Assembly (NCBI GenBank): GCA_030669305.1
Contig: DAOVDU010000009.1
Location: 1 to 42,724 of the forward strand
Length of the DNA stretch: 42,724 nt
Source: Candidatus Aminicenantota bacterium
GTDB lineage: Bacteria; Acidobacteriota; Aminicenantia; Aminicenantales; Aminicenantaceae
Reading direction: 5' to 3'
Shown: in pieces, positions 32,009 through 41,526 of the stretch
How positions within the stretch are numbered: position 1 is the stretch's first letter
Layout of the letters: the number at the start of each line of letters is the position of its first letter
Program-made: the position numbers and the translations under genes
The notes under the pieces: generated by a model
What the model was told of the DNA's origin: nothing
What the model saw: the letters and a program-made list of their open reading frames with translations, nothing else
The model's database searches: none

Positions 32009-32877
32009 TGACAATCAAAGAAAAGGGCTACACCCACTGGGACGGCGAGTTTAAAGATGGGAAATTTCCCTGGTGGCCGATTACGCGCTATGGGATTAAA
32101 TTAACTTTTAAGAAAAAATTCTTCAAATTTTTCTTCTTTATGACTCTTGTGCCTGCTGTAGTCTATCTTGTCGGGATTTATATTTCAGAGAGATTAGAAG
32201 ATTTTAGCTTCATGGTAAGGGAGTCCACAGTGTTTCTTCAGATTAATCCTGCCTATTTTAAATCCTATTTTACTAATGAGGGGCTTCTTTTTATGATAGT
32301 CATTATCTTGGTGTTTGCTGGAGCAGGTCTTATTTCTGATGACCTTAAATACAACTCACTTCAGCTCTATTTTTCTCGTCCTCTCAAGAAAAAAGACTAT
32401 TTTATCGGGAAAGCAGCTGTTATTGTTTTCTTTTTGTTTATTGTAACTCTCATTCCTGGGCTTGTCTTTATTATCATGAAAATCGTTTTTTCAGGTAGTT
32501 TCAAGTTTTTTGCTTCGTACCCTTGGCTCGTTCTCTCAGTCATTGCATATTCGATTCTTGTGACTGCATTTTTTGCCTTTTATTCTCTTTTTCTCTCATC
32601 TATAGGTAAAAACCGAAGATATGTAGCAATTCTGATTTTTGGCCTTTACTTTTTTACCGATATTATTTATGAAATTTTATACGGAATATTTAAAAGTCCT
32701 TATTTTTCGTTACTTTCTTTTAAAATCAACCTGCAGCAGGTGGGTGCCTTTATCTTCAATCAGAAGACTCAGTATGCAGTTTCTTGGGTCTATTCATTAT
32801 TGATTATAATTGGAATTTGTATCCTATCTGCTTTGGTTTTGAAAAAGAAAATCAGAGGAGTTGAAATCGTAAAATGA
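32008..32877 (+). CDS. ABC-2 type transporter permease
   Basis: A 289-aa protein with about six membrane segments (from about residue 36 onward; FFKFFFFMTLVPAVVYLVGI first, then around 90, 130, 170, 205, 265). The soluble N-terminal stretch (KEKGYTHWDGEFKDGKFPWW) and the YNSLQLYFSRPLKKKDYFIG loop resemble NosY-like ABC-2 permeases, where the SRPL loop is characteristic. The frame can begin at TTG 32005, but the ATG at 32008 overlapping the preceding stop (TGATG) is the likely start. Its last four bases overlap the second ATPase gene (ATGA). Confidence 0.88.
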   Translation: MTIKEKGYTHWDGEFKDGKFPWWPITRYGIKLTFKKKFFKFFFFMTLVPAVVYLVGIYISERLEDFSFMVRESTVFLQINPAYFKSYFTNEGLLFMIVIILVFAGAGLISDDLKYNSLQLYFSRPLKKKDYFIGKAAVIVFFLFIVTLIPGLVFIIMKIVFSGSFKFFASYPWLVLSVIAYSILVTAFFAFYSLFLSSIGKNRRYVAILIFGLYFFTDIIYEILYGIFKSPYFSLLSFKINLQQVGAFIFNQKTQYAVSWVYSLLIIIGICILSALVLKKKIRGVEIVK

Positions 32878-33800
32878 CGGCTGTGATTGAAACCCAAAAT
32901 CTTTCCAAATGGTACAGAAATGTCTTGGGCTTGAGTGATGTAACCCTTAAGATTGAATCCGGGATTACAGGTATTTTAGGGCCAAACGGTGCAGGAAAAT
33001 CCACTTTTTTAAAACTTATAACCGGGCAGATAAAACCCAACATCGGCAATGTTACTGTCAAAGGAGAGAAAATAAGAAATAATTATTCTCTCTTTTCCAT
33101 AATCGGTTTTTGTCCAGAACAGGATTCCTTCTATGAAGAAATGACAGGCTGGCAGTTCATAACCAGTCTTTTAAAGCTTTACTTTTTTTCAACGTTTGAG
33201 ATAGAAACCAAGGCACAAAAAGCTCTGGAAATTGTTGAATTGATTAAGGATAAGGACAGAGTCATAAGGTCTTACAGCCGTGGTATGCGGCAGAGACTGA
33301 AATTTGCTCAGGCTATAGCTCATGAGCCTGAGATCTTTATCCTTGATGAGCCTTTAAACGGTCTGGATCCCCTGGGGAGGAGGAAGATTATTCGGCTCAT
33401 AAAAACATATAAAAGTGAAGGGAAAACAATTATTGTTTCAAGTCATGTTCTGCCTGAAATTGAAGCCATGACAAAAAAGATCATTCTTATCCATCAGGGA
33501 AAGATTTTTGCCCAAGGCGATATTCACTATATAAGAGATTTAATCGAGGCTCATCCCCATATTATCTCTATTAAATGCAGCAATCCACGTGAGCTCGCTT
33601 CAAGGTTCATCCGTGAAGATTATGTCTTGAAGGTTCATTTCGGACCGACTCAGGATGGTCTCCTGGTTGAGACCAACAACAGGGACAAGTTTTTTAGCCT
33701 TTTGCCCTCTCTCTTTGTTGAGAGCAATATCCAGGTGGAGGAGATCACTTCGCCTGATGACAACCTTCAGGCTGTTTTTGACTATCTGATAGGAAAATAA
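32874..33800 (+). CDS. ABC transporter ATP-binding protein (ABC-2 type), second
   Basis: A 308-aa ATPase similar to the first: Walker A GPNGAGKST (36-44), signature YSRGM (134-138, with Arg where the first ATPase has Gly), Walker B IFILDEP, D-loop NGLDP and H-loop SSHVLPEIE. It overlaps the upstream permease by four bases and is followed one base later by the second permease. Paired ATPases and permeases suggest either one heteromeric exporter or two related systems born by duplication. Confidence 0.93.
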   Translation: MTAVIETQNLSKWYRNVLGLSDVTLKIESGITGILGPNGAGKSTFLKLITGQIKPNIGNVTVKGEKIRNNYSLFSIIGFCPEQDSFYEEMTGWQFITSLLKLYFFSTFEIETKAQKALEIVELIKDKDRVIRSYSRGMRQRLKFAQAIAHEPEIFILDEPLNGLDPLGRRKIIRLIKTYKSEGKTIIVSSHVLPEIEAMTKKIILIHQGKIFAQGDIHYIRDLIEAHPHIISIKCSNPRELASRFIREDYVLKVHFGPTQDGLLVETNNRDKFFSLLPSLFVESNIQVEEITSPDDNLQAVFDYLIGK

Positions 33801-33801
33801 G

Positions 33802-34614
33802 ATGAAACATAAAGATAATGGAGGTGTGACATTTTTTCTGAATTCAACAAAGAACATTTTTTCTGTTTTCTTTTCGCTGGGAAAAAGGGCGAAAAAGACA
33901 AAAGCTTTTTATTTGATAAGTTTTATTCCTGTAGTTATGGCATTAGTTATTAAATTCGGTCAAATATTATCTGAGCGCAGCGACATCGGAGGCATATATA
34001 TCTTTACAAATATAATCATGGCGTTCTATCTCCAGTTTCTTATTCTCATTTTGGCTCTTTTTTTCGGAACTTCTGTGTGTTCAGAAGAATTAGAGGGAAA
34101 AACGCTGACTTATTTAACCACAAGGCCGATTTCGAAATCAGCCATAATTCTGGGGAAGTACACATCGTACACAGCATTGGCCATTTTGATGACCGCTGCA
34201 GGAGTGGTTTGTTCCTTTTTAATCTTGAATGTGAATAGTCTCCTTGATTTTTCTCTGTATAAGATTCTTTTGAGAGATCTGGCTGTTTTAAGCTTAGGTC
34301 TTATTTGCTATACAGCATTCTTTACTTTTATCGGCACTTTTCTAAAGAGATCGATTATGTTCGGGCTAATGTTCAGCTTTGGCTGGGAAAATGTCATTCA
34401 GTATTTTCCAGGTACGACTCAACGCTTCGCCATTGTCCATTATCTAAAATCCCTGCTCCCTTCCACTTCAGGAGGGAGGTTCTCCTTTCTTTTGTTTCGG
34501 TTAGAGCCAAGCTCTCCAGGGACAGCAATAGCAATGCTTTTTCTAATCACGGGAGTGTTTCTTGCTTTTGCCTGTCTGCTTTTTTCTTTGAAAGAATATA
34601 TATTGGAAGATTAA
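33802..34614 (+). CDS. ABC-2 type transporter permease, second
   Basis: A 270-aa membrane protein with about six helices (residues about 35-58, 70-95, 115-140, 150-175, 180-200, 235-262) and the loop EELEGKTLTYLTTRPISKSA, the counterpart of the SRPL loop in the first permease. It completes the ATPase-permease-ATPase-permease operon. It ends with TAA inside a four-base overlap with the stop of the convergent lipoprotein gene. Confidence 0.88.
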   Translation: MKHKDNGGVTFFLNSTKNIFSVFFSLGKRAKKTKAFYLISFIPVVMALVIKFGQILSERSDIGGIYIFTNIIMAFYLQFLILILALFFGTSVCSEELEGKTLTYLTTRPISKSAIILGKYTSYTALAILMTAAGVVCSFLILNVNSLLDFSLYKILLRDLAVLSLGLICYTAFFTFIGTFLKRSIMFGLMFSFGWENVIQYFPGTTQRFAIVHYLKSLLPSTSGGRFSFLLFRLEPSSPGTAIAMLFLITGVFLAFACLLFSLKEYILED

Positions 34615-35606
34615 AAATCCTCTTTTTCTTCTTCTCCCTCTTTTTTCATCTCTTTAAGTTTGATTATAAGCTCCTCTGGGATGCTGGCAGAGATTGTTAC
34701 GTGGTCTGTCCCAGAGCTGATTTCTATTTTATCCATTAGTTCGCCGATTTCTGGCTTCTGAGCTGCAGCCATGGCTCCAAAAGCTTTGAGCCCGGTAATG
34801 GTATCACTCACCTGCTTGTTCTTTGCTTCATCACTAATCATCACCTTTATTTCTGCAAGGATGTTTCTGTTTTTATAATCAAAATAAAGAGAGATGGCGT
34901 TAACAGCTTGTAAGTTGCTGAGAAACGGGTTTTCCGATGCAGCTTTCTCCATAGCTTCGGGAGGAATAAGAATGGCGCCCCAGAACATGGCAGCTTTATT
35001 GGCTTTTGAGATTAATGCAGACAGATCTTTGTTTTTGCTGACATTCTCTGCTCTTTTCTGTAGAACATCTATGACAGACTTGACCTCACTTTCATTTCCA
35101 ACAACGATGTTTGAATCATCGATGAAGGAGAGGCTTCCTTCTCCATCTTCTTCTTTCCAGGCATAGATCATGATGCCGTTGTATTCTTCTTCTGTGAGTT
35201 CTTGTTCTTTTTCTGCTGCTTTTTCTTTGGCGAGTGCAAGTAAAGTATCTTTATTGTATTTCAAATTAATGATTCCCACGCCTTTTTGTTTCTTCGGCTC
35301 TGCTCCTGCTGTCATTGCGCCTACGACTAAGTAGATGTCTTTTTGTGGATCGATTCCAGTCTTTTCAATAAATTCTTCGTATTTTTTGTAATTTTTGTCT
35401 TCTTTGATGGCTTTGGTTACTACCTCAGTTGACATTGCTTTGTGAATGTCCACACAGAAAACACCCTGGGCGTTAACGGGAATAAAACTGAGCAAGTCTT
35501 CTGCCTTGGCTGTGCCAGCTTCAGGAACAGCTGGTTTTTTCTCGCAAGAAATAAAGCAGAACAGGGCAAAGATGAAAACAATACTGATTACTGTAATTTT
35601 TTTCAT
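34611..35606 (-). CDS. Predicted lipoprotein of unknown function (DUF3352-like)
   Basis: A 331-aa protein with a lipoprotein signal peptide ending at Cys21 (FALFCFISCEKKP). The mature part is mixed alpha/beta with patterns such as FIPVNAQGVFCVDIHKAMST, SLSFIDDSNIVVGNESEVKS and AISLYFDYKNRNILAEIKVM, reminiscent of DUF3352-type lipoproteins that have no known biochemical role. A charged tail (KKEGEEEKEDF) ends the protein. SD is good (AAAGGAGGAGACACA). It converges on the ABC operon with overlapping stops. The family guess is weak. Confidence 0.65.
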   Translation of the reverse strand: MKKITVISIVFIFALFCFISCEKKPAVPEAGTAKAEDLLSFIPVNAQGVFCVDIHKAMSTEVVTKAIKEDKNYKKYEEFIEKTGIDPQKDIYLVVGAMTAGAEPKKQKGVGIINLKYNKDTLLALAKEKAAEKEQELTEEEYNGIMIYAWKEEDGEGSLSFIDDSNIVVGNESEVKSVIDVLQKRAENVSKNKDLSALISKANKAAMFWGAILIPPEAMEKAASENPFLSNLQAVNAISLYFDYKNRNILAEIKVMISDEAKNKQVSDTITGLKAFGAMAAAQKPEIGELMDKIEISSGTDHVTISASIPEELIIKLKEMKKEGEEEKEDF

Positions 35607-35725
35607 TGTGTCTCCTCCTTTTTAAATAGTAAAATTTTCTTTAAGATTACGCTTTTTGATGACTATATCAAAAAATATATAGTTTGGGCAAGAAAGAAAT
35701 AAATGTATTTGGGATTTGGTGCTTT

Positions 35726-36667
35726 TTATTTTAAATATCTATATAGTTCCATCTGGCTGGAATAGAGCCAGCAGCGAAGCCAAATTATGGCAAAGATGAA
35801 GACTTGCTGGATGAGGAATGCGATGAATACTGTTAGGAACGCTGATTGAGGGACAAGGCCTTTGAGCAAAACATAGATGAGTGTAATCACAACATTTACA
35901 AGGAATATTAAATAATAAAGCCCCAATGTTGAGCCGAGATGTTTAAACACAAATACAAAAGCCTCAGAGGCGGATCTAAGAACATTGCGGCTATCTTCAA
36001 GCACAATCTTGATTCGGCCATAATCGAAAACCATCTGGATAAAGAGCAACAAGAAGAAAATTATTGCGCTGAAAAGAAGTCCGAGATAAAAAGGCGTGAC
36101 TTCTGAGAGAGAATTTTTAGATACATTATTTATGATTCTATTGAATTGTCCCCCGAGGAAAGAACCGATGAAGAAAAAGAATACCCAAGATATTAGCATA
36201 AGAAGAAAAAATCGAATGAAATAAGTGCCTGCTCCATTGAAAAATTCTTTCATGGAAAATCTTGGTGTATCTTTCATGAAAATCGACAGGATTCCTCCAG
36301 CAAGAAAGGTGTGTAAAAGAAGGTAGAGAATCCCAAGTATGATAATGACAGAAGGAAGGACAAAGAAACGGAATTGGATAAGATTTTCAAGATTGTTTAG
36401 GATGGCGCCCTTGCCGATGATCGACGGAGAAAATGTTGTTTCTAATCCTTTGGCACTGTCCATAAACTCTCCCCACCATAGATAGTCGAAACCTTCTGCC
36501 ATGTTTTCGCCTACAAGGCTTTGGCCGAAAGAGCTTTTTAAAGAACTATACATGGGAAAGGCTAGAATCATAGAAAAGAGCAGGTTAATGACAAAAAGTA
36601 AAAGCACCATTCGTAGAGTCTTCCCTGTGGCACTAAATCCTTTTACAAAATTTAATAAAACTCTCAT
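35726..36667 (-). CDS. Multi-pass membrane protein of unknown function
   Basis: A 313-aa protein with about six hydrophobic segments (residues about 17-42, 100-125, 150-172, 192-215, 242-265, 275-298) and an extracytoplasmic loop between the first two (about 42-95). No catalytic motif is apparent. Aminicenantes-type and Acidobacteria-type genomes may carry similar conserved membrane proteins beside peptidases. A very strong SD (AAAGGAGGAGGGGAA) sets the ATG. It is 23 bp downstream of the M1-like peptidase, probably cotranscribed with it. Confidence 0.75.
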   Translation of the reverse strand: MRVLLNFVKGFSATGKTLRMVLLLFVINLLFSMILAFPMYSSLKSSFGQSLVGENMAEGFDYLWWGEFMDSAKGLETTFSPSIIGKGAILNNLENLIQFRFFVLPSVIIILGILYLLLHTFLAGGILSIFMKDTPRFSMKEFFNGAGTYFIRFFLLMLISWVFFFFIGSFLGGQFNRIINNVSKNSLSEVTPFYLGLLFSAIIFFLLLFIQMVFDYGRIKIVLEDSRNVLRSASEAFVFVFKHLGSTLGLYYLIFLVNVVITLIYVLLKGLVPQSAFLTVFIAFLIQQVFIFAIIWLRCWLYSSQMELYRYLK

Positions 36668-36690
36668 TTCCCCTCCTCCTTTCCCTCTAA

Positions 36691-38676
36691 TTAACCTCCA
36701 AATAGAGTAAAGAACTCAAAGGCATGCTGGAGCCATAAAAGCCAGGTGGATGTCCATTTCAGAGGTGCGATCTTGTTGTGCTTTTTTGTCATGCTGTTGT
36801 TGGTCCGGTTCACATCTAGTACAAGTTTGAATTCCGGGTCAACAATGGCTGTATTGATAAGATGCGGACGTTTGTATGTGAATTTTTTCCATCTGTATTG
36901 GCCGTCCCATTTTTCTTTAATCTCTTGGCCGTCTTCAAAAATAACGAGGACTTCTACGGGTATCTTCACCTCTCCTAGACGGCGCACGAGTACATCTGAC
37001 TCATAAAGAATCTCTTTTAAATCCGCTTTTTTTTCCTCTTTGAATTTTCCGCCAAACAATCCTTTGTGCTGTCTTGGCCTTTGGTTGATTATATTGCCGA
37101 TTGCATAATCAAGTTTCCCCGAACCGTAGATGAATTGATCAAGAAGCCAGCTCATATCCTGGCCGGCGAACTCAGAAACAATATTATAAAAGTCTTTAGG
37201 GCAGGGATGCTTAAACCAGTTTCGCAATGAATAGGCTTTAATCATTTTAGCAAAAAGCTCTTTTCCCATGAATCTTTTGAGAGTTAACATCATAAGCTGG
37301 CCCTTTGCATAAGAATTGGCCCCGTAACTGCCACCTTCCATGAAATGCCAGGAAAAACGCTGCATATCATCCATATTAGAAGTCAGACGGTGCCTTGAGA
37401 TTCCAACAGATTCGATGGGAATTTTTACATTTTTGAAAGTCACAGGTATACCGAAGTACATCTTAGAATAAAAAGGTTCTCCATAGGCTGCATAATAGAC
37501 CTCTGTATCCAAAAAAGAGTTCATTCCTTCATCCATCCATGGATTCTCAAACTCATTGCTTCCAATAAGGCCGTAAAAGTATCCATGTCCGAATTCGTGA
37601 ATGGTTACACCCTCTGGGCGTGAGATGCCTTTCCTTGTTATAAAATAGGCTCCTCCGGTAAAAAATGTGGGATATTCCATTCCTCCTGAACGGCTGTTAT
37701 AAGCTGGATCCACACAGGTTGCTGTGGAATAGGGGTAATCCCCGTACCACAGGCTGCAGTATTTGATCGCATTTTTAATAGCGTTCATGTATCGTTCTTT
37801 GAGATTTTCATGATAGGGTTGAAGGAGGAGGGTTATTTCTGTAGTTTTGCCAGGGGCAAATTCAAAATTGTCTTCGTATTTGAGAAATCGAGGGCTGGCT
37901 GTCCAGGCAAAATCATGCACACTGTGCTGTAAGAAGTAGTGGGTAATCGTTCCGTCGCTGTTGTCCACATTTTCTCTATATTCCCCTGTAGCGCCGATTA
38001 TGAAAGAAGAGGGAAGGGTTATTTGGACATCATAAGTACCATAATCAGCAAAAAATTCGCTGGAGGCATGGAACTGATGGCAGTTCCATCTACCATCCTG
38101 GAAAACGCCGATCTTTGGAAACCACTGGGCAATAAAATAATAGTCTTTGAAAACACCGGTTCTAGAAACAGGCCTGGGAACTCTGGATTGAAAATCTATA
38201 TTGAGCAAAATTGTCTGGCCGGGTTCTATAGGTTTGGGGAGTTTAACCGAGAAGACAGTTTGGTCAAAGGCATTGTCGTCATCAGGCTGTCTGAAGTTCA
38301 TTGTCGGCAAGAGGTCATATTCATCGAAGAAATCGTTTTGGGCTATTTTGATAGATTCTACCCTGCAATATCCCCAATCTTCCTCTCTGAATCCTGTTAC
38401 TCTTCTGCCTCTTCGGGTGCCTTCTCGAAGAAATGTACTCATATTGTTCTGGAAGGCATTCCAATAGAGATGAAACCACAGTTCATCGGTGGATGTTTCC
38501 GAATCGTTTGTCCAGGAAAGAAGCTCTGTGCATGTGATTATGTTCTTTTCTGTATCCAGATTTACGTTCATGGTATAATTGGCGACCTGTTTGCATAATG
38601 GTTCATCAGCAGAGAATAGGAAGGTGCCAAGAGTAGATAATAAAATGAAACTTACAACCAAAAATTTATTAGGCAA
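36691..38676 (-). CDS. M1-family (gluzincin) aminopeptidase-like protein, secreted
   Basis: About 661 aa. A signal peptide (PNKFLVVSFILLSTLGTFLF) is followed by an N-terminal beta domain and a thermolysin-like domain with the zinc motif HEFGH-x18-E (THEFGHGYF with the downstream Glu in NPWMDEG). The substrate-binding GAMEN loop is GMEYP (SRSGGMEYPTFF), as in several bacterial M1 relatives. The ORF can extend to 38742, but a TTG at 38676 preceded by AAAGGAGGGAAGA begins directly at the signal peptide and is preferred. It is divergent from the M28 gene. Confidence 0.9.
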   Translation of the reverse strand: MPNKFLVVSFILLSTLGTFLFSADEPLCKQVANYTMNVNLDTEKNIITCTELLSWTNDSETSTDELWFHLYWNAFQNNMSTFLREGTRRGRRVTGFREEDWGYCRVESIKIAQNDFFDEYDLLPTMNFRQPDDDNAFDQTVFSVKLPKPIEPGQTILLNIDFQSRVPRPVSRTGVFKDYYFIAQWFPKIGVFQDGRWNCHQFHASSEFFADYGTYDVQITLPSSFIIGATGEYRENVDNSDGTITHYFLQHSVHDFAWTASPRFLKYEDNFEFAPGKTTEITLLLQPYHENLKERYMNAIKNAIKYCSLWYGDYPYSTATCVDPAYNSRSGGMEYPTFFTGGAYFITRKGISRPEGVTIHEFGHGYFYGLIGSNEFENPWMDEGMNSFLDTEVYYAAYGEPFYSKMYFGIPVTFKNVKIPIESVGISRHRLTSNMDDMQRFSWHFMEGGSYGANSYAKGQLMMLTLKRFMGKELFAKMIKAYSLRNWFKHPCPKDFYNIVSEFAGQDMSWLLDQFIYGSGKLDYAIGNIINQRPRQHKGLFGGKFKEEKKADLKEILYESDVLVRRLGEVKIPVEVLVIFEDGQEIKEKWDGQYRWKKFTYKRPHLINTAIVDPEFKLVLDVNRTNNSMTKKHNKIAPLKWTSTWLLWLQHAFEFFTLFGG

Positions 38677-38814
38677 TCTTCCCTCCTTTATCCATATATC
38701 CATAATTTTTTTCATAATATTAAAGATAACCTCTTTTCGCAATAAAAATTATTTTATGAATAGTATAATGAATAGAAATGTCCCCATAATTGACTTTTAA
38801 AAGGAGGGAATACA

Positions 38815-40875
38815 ATGACTCAAGTAAAAAAATTATTCGTTTTTCTTCTCATCATGATTCTAGCATCTTCAATCATTTTTGCTGAGAATCCTCTCGCTTC
38901 AAAGAAGCTCATTCAGGCGTTGACTGAGGAAGTTTCAGGAGAAATTGCTTTTAACTATACAGTGTTGATTTCTCACTTTGATCGTATTCAGGCATCGGAA
39001 GGATGGCATGATGCAGCTGTGATGATTAAAAAAGAATTGGAGAAGTTTGGCTACAAAGATGCTGCTATTGAAGGATGGCCGTCAAACGGTTCCAGATATT
39101 ATTATACTTACCGGACTCCAATCGGCTGGAGAGCCAGAATGGCAGAGCTGTGGCTGGACGCTCCGAAAAGGGAAAGATTATGTTCTTATGAGGAGATCCC
39201 TCTTACTCTGGTTAAACACAGCAATTCTGCTGATGTAAGAGCTGAACTCATCGATGTAGGAACAGGAGTGGGGGAGGAGTCGTATCGAGGTAAAGATGTT
39301 AAGGGGAAGATCGTTCTGGCTACTGCATATACAGGGAAAGTTATGAGGGAAGCTGTGATTAAAAGGGGAGCTTTAGGTGTTGTTACCTGGTATCCTCCTG
39401 AAGTCAGACCTGGCTATCCCAATATGATTCGCTACACTGCAATCTGGCCGCGGTGGGAAGAGCGGGAAAAGGTTGGCTTTGGCTTTAATGTCAGCAAGCA
39501 CCAGGGCTGGCTGCTCAAAAAAATGCTGGATGAAGGGAAAGAAGTTATTTTAAGAGCTAAAGTCAAAGCAGAATACTACGACAGCAAGATTGAAGTCCTA
39601 TCAGCCTCTTTGCCTGGAAGCAGTGAATCTGATAAAGAAGTGATGATCATTGGTCATCTTTGTCATCCCCTTCCCAGTGCCAATGACAATGCCAGCGGGA
39701 GTGGCGGAATGCTGGAGATGGCTCGTGCCTTGAAAAAAATGGTGGATAAAGGTTTGATAGAGCCTCCGAAAAGAACCATCCGATTTCTTTGGGTGCCTGA
39801 GTTTTACGGAACTATTCCCTATATTCAAGCTTATCTCGAGAGAACCAGAAATACTTTATCTGTAATCAACTGCGATATGATCGGTGAAGACCTTCATCTC
39901 ACTGGTGGAACGTTTAACATTACTTGTACACCTGATTCCATGCCCAGTTATCTCAACGATGTTGTGGTCAATTTCACAAAACTCGCAGAGAAAATGAATT
40001 TGAAAAGCATCAATGGGAGCAGTCATCCTTTTGCTTACAGAATTCTGCCTTTCAGCGGGGGGAGCGACCATTATATTTTTAATGATGGAGCTTTAAATGT
40101 GCCTTCTGTGATGTTTGGCCATGGTGACATATTTCATCATACAAGCCTTGACACCCCGGATAAAGTTGATTCTTCAGAACTTCGCCGCGTCTGTTTCATT
40201 GCCCTTGGTTCCTCTTATTATCTGGCTAATGCCTCTGAGCAGGAAATCAGAGATATGTCCAGGCTTATATCAAGAAATGGCCTCTCCAGACTCTCGGAGG
40301 ATTATTATGACTGCTTATACCAATTGTATCAGGCTGGGGAAGCAGAAAAGCTAGTTGAGGCTTATAAGCAAGTTTTGAATGTTATCGAGCATTCTACAAA
40401 CAGAGAAATCCAGGCTGTTCTTTCAACCAAGATATTTTTGAAGGATGACCTGCAGAAAAAGGAGATTGAAAGCATTGCTGAGAATTTAGAAAAGTTAGGT
40501 ACTGCTTTTCATGAAGAGGCACAGAATGTTTATAAAAAACTCTGCCGTAGTCTCGGGATAAAGGCTAAGACCGCTGCTTTATCGGAAGATGAGAAAAAAC
40601 TGAGAAGGATTATTCCTGTAAGGGCAGAGAATTTTGTCTGCCCCCTCCAAGCCGAATATATTGAAGAAAAGCTTGGCCCTGAGGCCCTGAGGGAAACGAG
40701 ACTAAGCGGATATGCTGCTTATGAAGCCCTTAATTTTGCGGATGGGCACCGCAGTATCCTCGATATAACAAATGCAGTTTCAGCTGAATTCGGGGCAGTG
40801 AATCCTCTGAGTATTTATACTTTCTTTAAGGTCCTTCAAAAGGCAGAATTGATCCAGTTTAAAGTTGGAAAATAA
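38815..40875 (+). CDS. M28-family zinc aminopeptidase, secreted
   Basis: A 686-aa protein with a signal peptide (residues 1-24), a PA-like domain insert (about 140-230, with GKDVKGKIVLATAYTGKVM) and an M28 domain. Zinc ligands are visible: His in IGHLCHPLPSANDN and Asp in NDNASGSGGML, Glu in LWVPEFYG, Asp in NCDMIGEDLH and His in IFHHTSLDTPDK. The C-terminal 170 residues (about 510-686) are a helical extension of unknown role. SD AAAAGGAGGGAATACA is strong. It would remove N-terminal residues from peptides outside the cytoplasm, fitting the nearby M1 and S9 peptidases. Confidence 0.92.
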   Translation: MTQVKKLFVFLLIMILASSIIFAENPLASKKLIQALTEEVSGEIAFNYTVLISHFDRIQASEGWHDAAVMIKKELEKFGYKDAAIEGWPSNGSRYYYTYRTPIGWRARMAELWLDAPKRERLCSYEEIPLTLVKHSNSADVRAELIDVGTGVGEESYRGKDVKGKIVLATAYTGKVMREAVIKRGALGVVTWYPPEVRPGYPNMIRYTAIWPRWEEREKVGFGFNVSKHQGWLLKKMLDEGKEVILRAKVKAEYYDSKIEVLSASLPGSSESDKEVMIIGHLCHPLPSANDNASGSGGMLEMARALKKMVDKGLIEPPKRTIRFLWVPEFYGTIPYIQAYLERTRNTLSVINCDMIGEDLHLTGGTFNITCTPDSMPSYLNDVVVNFTKLAEKMNLKSINGSSHPFAYRILPFSGGSDHYIFNDGALNVPSVMFGHGDIFHHTSLDTPDKVDSSELRRVCFIALGSSYYLANASEQEIRDMSRLISRNGLSRLSEDYYDCLYQLYQAGEAEKLVEAYKQVLNVIEHSTNREIQAVLSTKIFLKDDLQKKEIESIAENLEKLGTAFHEEAQNVYKKLCRSLGIKAKTAALSEDEKKLRRIIPVRAENFVCPLQAEYIEEKLGPEALRETRLSGYAAYEALNFADGHRSILDITNAVSAEFGAVNPLSIYTFFKVLQKAELIQFKVGK

Positions 40876-40884
40876 CCAGTCTCG

Positions 40885-40945
40885 CTTATTTGATTATTGG
40901 AATTTGAGATTTGTGATTTGGAATTTAGTCATTTTTGTATTTAGA
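40885..40945. repeat. Degenerate GGAATTTGAGATTTGTGA unit tract
   Basis: ATTGGAATTTGAG, ATTTGTG, ATTTGGAATTTAG: loosely repeated TTTGG/TTTGAG units similar to 12500-12555 and 19362-19395, between the M28 and nitroreductase genes. Confidence 0.4.
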
Positions 40946-40965
40946 TTTTGGACAAAGGAGGGAAG

Positions 40966-41517
40966 ATGTCTTTTAAGCAGCTTGTCCAGCAGCGAAGGAG
41001 CGTCCGCCGATACTTGGATAAGGAAGTCGAGAGGGAAAAAATACTGACTTGTATCGAGGCCGCCCGTCTGGCTCCGTCAGCGGATAACGTTCAACCCTGG
41101 AGGTTTTTAATCATTGATGACCCTGAGCTAAAAGCAAAATTTGCCAGAAATGTTTTCTCAGGAATCTATTTTATCTCAAAATTCGCAATCAAGGCCCCAG
41201 TTCTCATTGTGATCCTGGCTCGACTGGATATCATTGCCAACAGAATAGGGAAGCAAATCCAGAACATCAATTTTTATCTTATTGATATCGGAATAGCAGG
41301 AGAGCACATTGTGCTTCAGGCAGAGGAGCTGGGACTGGGGACGTGCTGGATTGGTTGGTTCAATTCTCGCAAAGCCAGAAAGGTTTTAAAGATCCCTCGA
41401 AAATACAAGATTGTAGCTCTTCTATCTATGGGCTATTATGAGAGAAAACCCTCAAGAGAAAAGAAGAGGAGAAAGCTAGAAGAGATAGCCTGGTTCAATA
41501 AACTCAGCAGAGATTAA
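40966..41517 (+). CDS. Nitroreductase-family FMN oxidoreductase
   Basis: A 183-aa protein with the nitroreductase FMN signature near the N-terminus (QQRRSVRRYLDKEVEREKIL, then ARLAPSADNVQPWRFLII) and the C-terminal EELGLGTCWIGWFN and GYYERKPSREKKRRKLEEIA. These flavoenzymes reduce nitro compounds, quinones or flavins with NAD(P)H. The frame reaches 40948, but that stretch is the SD itself (AAAGGAGGGAAG), so the start is the ATG at 40966. It converges on the next gene with nine bases between stops. Confidence 0.93.
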   Translation: MSFKQLVQQRRSVRRYLDKEVEREKILTCIEAARLAPSADNVQPWRFLIIDDPELKAKFARNVFSGIYFISKFAIKAPVLIVILARLDIIANRIGKQIQNINFYLIDIGIAGEHIVLQAEELGLGTCWIGWFNSRKARKVLKIPRKYKIVALLSMGYYERKPSREKKRRKLEEIAWFNKLSRD

Positions 41518-41526
41518 GAATTTGCT

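Noticed and set aside
37939-38598. 219-codon ORF on the plus strand inside the M1-like gene
   Set aside because: It is antisense to a region with clear M1 homology and has no recognisable features.
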